A stretch of 62,053 nt of DNA from Candidatus Zixiibacteriota bacterium (lineage in GTDB: Bacteria; Zixibacteria; MSB-5A5; SM23-73-2). Location: positions 1 to 62,053 of the forward strand of contig JAUWYR010000009.1 in the NCBI GenBank assembly GCA_030615745.1, in the 5' to 3' direction. Below are positions 60,337 through 62,053 of the stretch, one piece after another. A model generated the notes under the pieces. It had not been told where the DNA came from. It saw only the letters and a list, made by a program, of their open reading frames with translations, and did not search any database. The position numbers were made by a program, and so were the translations under genes. Numbering within the stretch: the first letter of the stretch is position 1; every line of letters begins with the position of its first letter.

Positions 60337-60474
60337 TAAACTGCATAAGAATAAGCAATTTCTTAAGATTTTTCTTGACTTAAAGTTATTTTTTTGTAAA
60401 TTTTATTAAAACATCAATTTTTGTGATAGGGGTTTTTAAACTGGGATTTTAGACTTTATTTAAGAAGGTGTAAG

Positions 60475-62053
60475 ATGAAAAAGGTTTTTTGGTTCATTTT
60501 ATTTTTAATACTTTCAAGTTTTTTGGGATCGAATAATCTTTATTCAAGGGATATGAGTTCTCAAAAGTTCGAAGAAAGAGGCTCTCAAAGACTTTTTAAT
60601 CAAGACGTGGTGGCTCAGCAAAGGGTTCAGCGGAGATGGAATGGTAATTTCTGTATCACTAACTGGGGATTTTTTGGAAGCCAGATGAGGAGTTTTTATG
60701 AATCTGTTGGGTGTTGGTTCTGCGACCATCCGGATGACCCTTATTATCCTGCTGAATCTTTTGAATTTCCATCTGGGTCTGGCTTGGAATATCTTTTTCA
60801 GGGTTCTTTGTGGATTGGTGGGATAGTTAATGAGGAGACTTTGGTTACAGTTGGATGTGATGGCTGGTTCTGGATCTATGAGATGGCACCGGAGGCAGGA
60901 GCTGGTGGAAGTATCACAGAAAGTGAGGGACCCTACGGTGATCAGGAATGTATAGCTGTTTATTATGACACCGCTGTCCCTCCGCCTTTGAGCCCCTGGC
61001 CAGTTCCAATGGATTGGGACTGCAGGGAGCATATTCCTTTAAATCTGAAGATCACTCAGCATTCATATTCCTGGGAGATTCCTCCATTTGACGACTTTGT
61101 GATTATAGAGTTCTGGCTAAATAATATTGGGATAGATTCAATTCAAAAGAGCTATATTGGATTTTTTATGGATATGGATATAATGCATATGGATGAGAGT
61201 CCATACGCCCCAGAAGCAGGTGCTCAGGATGACGTTACAGGTTTTTTAAAAGAGTTCGAAACTTTACCAGGGGAAACAACAAAAGTAGATATATTCTGGG
61301 CTGCGGACAACAATGGTCAACCTTATGATGGAGTTTTCACTGAGAAAAGCCCAATAGGGGTAATAGGATTGAAACTCTTAGATTGCTCAAATCCAAATCC
61401 TGAAATCTCTTTCAATTGGTGGATATCTAATGGTATAGGTCATCCCCAGGATTGGGGTCCTTGGAAAGAGTCGAGTCTGGCGAGATGGAGAGAGATTAAG
61501 CCTTATGGAGGTATACCCTATTTTCCTGATGGGGTTTTGGGCACCCCAGGGGGCGATCTATCCAAGTATTTTATTCTTTCTAATGGAGAAATAGACTATG
61601 ACCAAATATTTAGCGCTCAAGATCATACTGCTGAAGGTTGGCTGCCACCGAGTCCCAAGGGATATGATTTCGCTGACGGATTTGACAGCAAGTTTTTATT
61701 TTCCTTTGGTCCTCTTGATGTTCCTCCTGGCGATTCCATATTCGCAGTGATTGCGGTTGTAGCAGGAGACAGTTTCCACAGAGACCCAACTAACCGAGAC
61801 AATCTTCCACTTTATCCAGAAATATATTACCAGAATTTGGATTTCTCTGACTTAGTGGAAAATACTCAGAGAGCTTTGGTTGTTTACCACAGTGGATATG
61901 CTTTGTCGCCTCCGATTTTCATAAACGAGTTTATGGCAGATAATTATAGTTTCATACAGGATGAAGCAGGTGACTACGATGGCTGGCTGGAGTTGTACAA
62001 TCCTGGAGCTGAGACGATGAACTTAGGTGGAATGTATCTGACAGATGATTTTT
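60475..62053 (+). CDS. Large secreted protein with lamin-tail domain (3' end outside window)
   Basis: The frame is open from the ATG at 60475 to the right edge (526 codons). Signal peptide MKKVFWFILFLILSSFLGSN. The following about 450 residues are rich in Trp, Asp, Pro and Gly, with strands such as SGSGLEYLFQGSLWIGGIV and FDDFVIIEFWLNNIGIDSIQKSYIGFFMDMDI; I recognise a resemblance to secreted proteins of FCB-type candidate phyla but no named family. From about residue 480 a lamin-tail domain begins (PIFINEFMADNYSFIQDEAGDYDGWLELYNPGAETMNLGGMYLTDD). A C-terminal sorting domain would be expected outside the window. Confidence 0.8.
   Translation, partial: MKKVFWFILFLILSSFLGSNNLYSRDMSSQKFEERGSQRLFNQDVVAQQRVQRRWNGNFCITNWGFFGSQMRSFYESVGCWFCDHPDDPYYPAESFEFPSGSGLEYLFQGSLWIGGIVNEETLVTVGCDGWFWIYEMAPEAGAGGSITESEGPYGDQECIAVYYDTAVPPPLSPWPVPMDWDCREHIPLNLKITQHSYSWEIPPFDDFVIIEFWLNNIGIDSIQKSYIGFFMDMDIMHMDESPYAPEAGAQDDVTGFLKEFETLPGETTKVDIFWAADNNGQPYDGVFTEKSPIGVIGLKLLDCSNPNPEISFNWWISNGIGHPQDWGPWKESSLARWREIKPYGGIPYFPDGVLGTPGGDLSKYFILSNGEIDYDQIFSAQDHTAEGWLPPSPKGYDFADGFDSKFLFSFGPLDVPPGDSIFAVIAVVAGDSFHRDPTNRDNLPLYPEIYYQNLDFSDLVENTQRALVVYHSGYALSPPIFINEFMADNYSFIQDEAGDYDGWLELYNPGAETMNLGGMYLTDDF

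Noticed and set aside
60544-61032. 162-codon minus-strand frame near the right edge
   Set aside because: Antisense to a much longer open frame with a signal peptide and lamin-tail domain (60475 to the edge).

Overview
The window looks like part of the chromosome of an uncultured Gram-negative bacterium with a low-GC core. It has an F-type ATPase, an outer-membrane beta-barrel protein, lipoproteins with lipoboxes, an O-antigen-ligase-type polymerase, diaminopimelate metabolism and many TPR proteins. TTG and GTG starts are common. The four-subunit 2-oxoacid:ferredoxin oxidoreductase, the fused B12-radical SAM protein and the large secreted lamin-tail protein would suit an FCB-affiliated or candidate-phylum lineage (Zixibacteria/WOR-3/TA06-like). 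That placement is a guess, since no rRNA is present.

Layout. Positions 1-4913 hold the end of a membrane Ser/Thr kinase with TPRs, a methyltransferase and a DUF1847 protein. Positions 4914-9212 are an accessory patch, visibly richer in GC apart from two AT-rich membrane-protein genes. It contains a broken serine protease, a TIR-like effector protein, a TIGR04076 protein, two orphan membrane proteins and a nest of palindromic repeats. PEPCK and a response-regulator/histidine-kinase hybrid follow. Next comes a stub of a response regulator, cut off after about 25 recognisable residues, and beside it a 1485-residue TIR-CHAT-STAND-TPR protein (13592-18049) that looks foreign. Positions 18464-24777 hold dapF, argS, a LUD protein bracketed by two 7-bp tandem arrays, an HD-GYP response regulator and a flavin reductase. 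Positions 25233-30360 hold an operon of M50 protease, TolB-type propeller and TPR protein, then a Wzy/ligase-TPR protein. tRNA-Leu(CAG), a lipoprotein and a secreted triple-repeat protein follow.

Positions 33103-41037 form a housekeeping run: dtd, maf, rodZ, a GT9-like protein, smc, ftsY, yjbQ and rlmH. Next are korDABC, a radical SAM fusion, rsmB, a PASTA protein and rpe. On the other strand are a beta-barrel protein, a cyclophilin lipoprotein and the complete operon atpZ-I-B-E-F-H-A-G-D-C (60215 down to 52928). A secreted protein runs off the right edge.

The most notable signals are these. (1) One polypeptide carries a TIR domain and a CHAT caspase-like domain on a STAND ATPase with TPR sensors, next to a truncated response regulator; a second TIR-type gene lies about 7 kb away. 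(2) A window-wide superfamily of hairpins has different stem sequences but a shared GTAG foot, as in REP elements mobilised by RAYT transposases; it includes a 50-bp three-way-junction form with a compensatory base change. (3) DapF has its second catalytic cysteine replaced by serine. (4) A G9 tract sits exactly where a TPR gene and a propeller gene would fuse. (5) A large inverted repeat overlaps the -35 box of the ATP synthase promoter.
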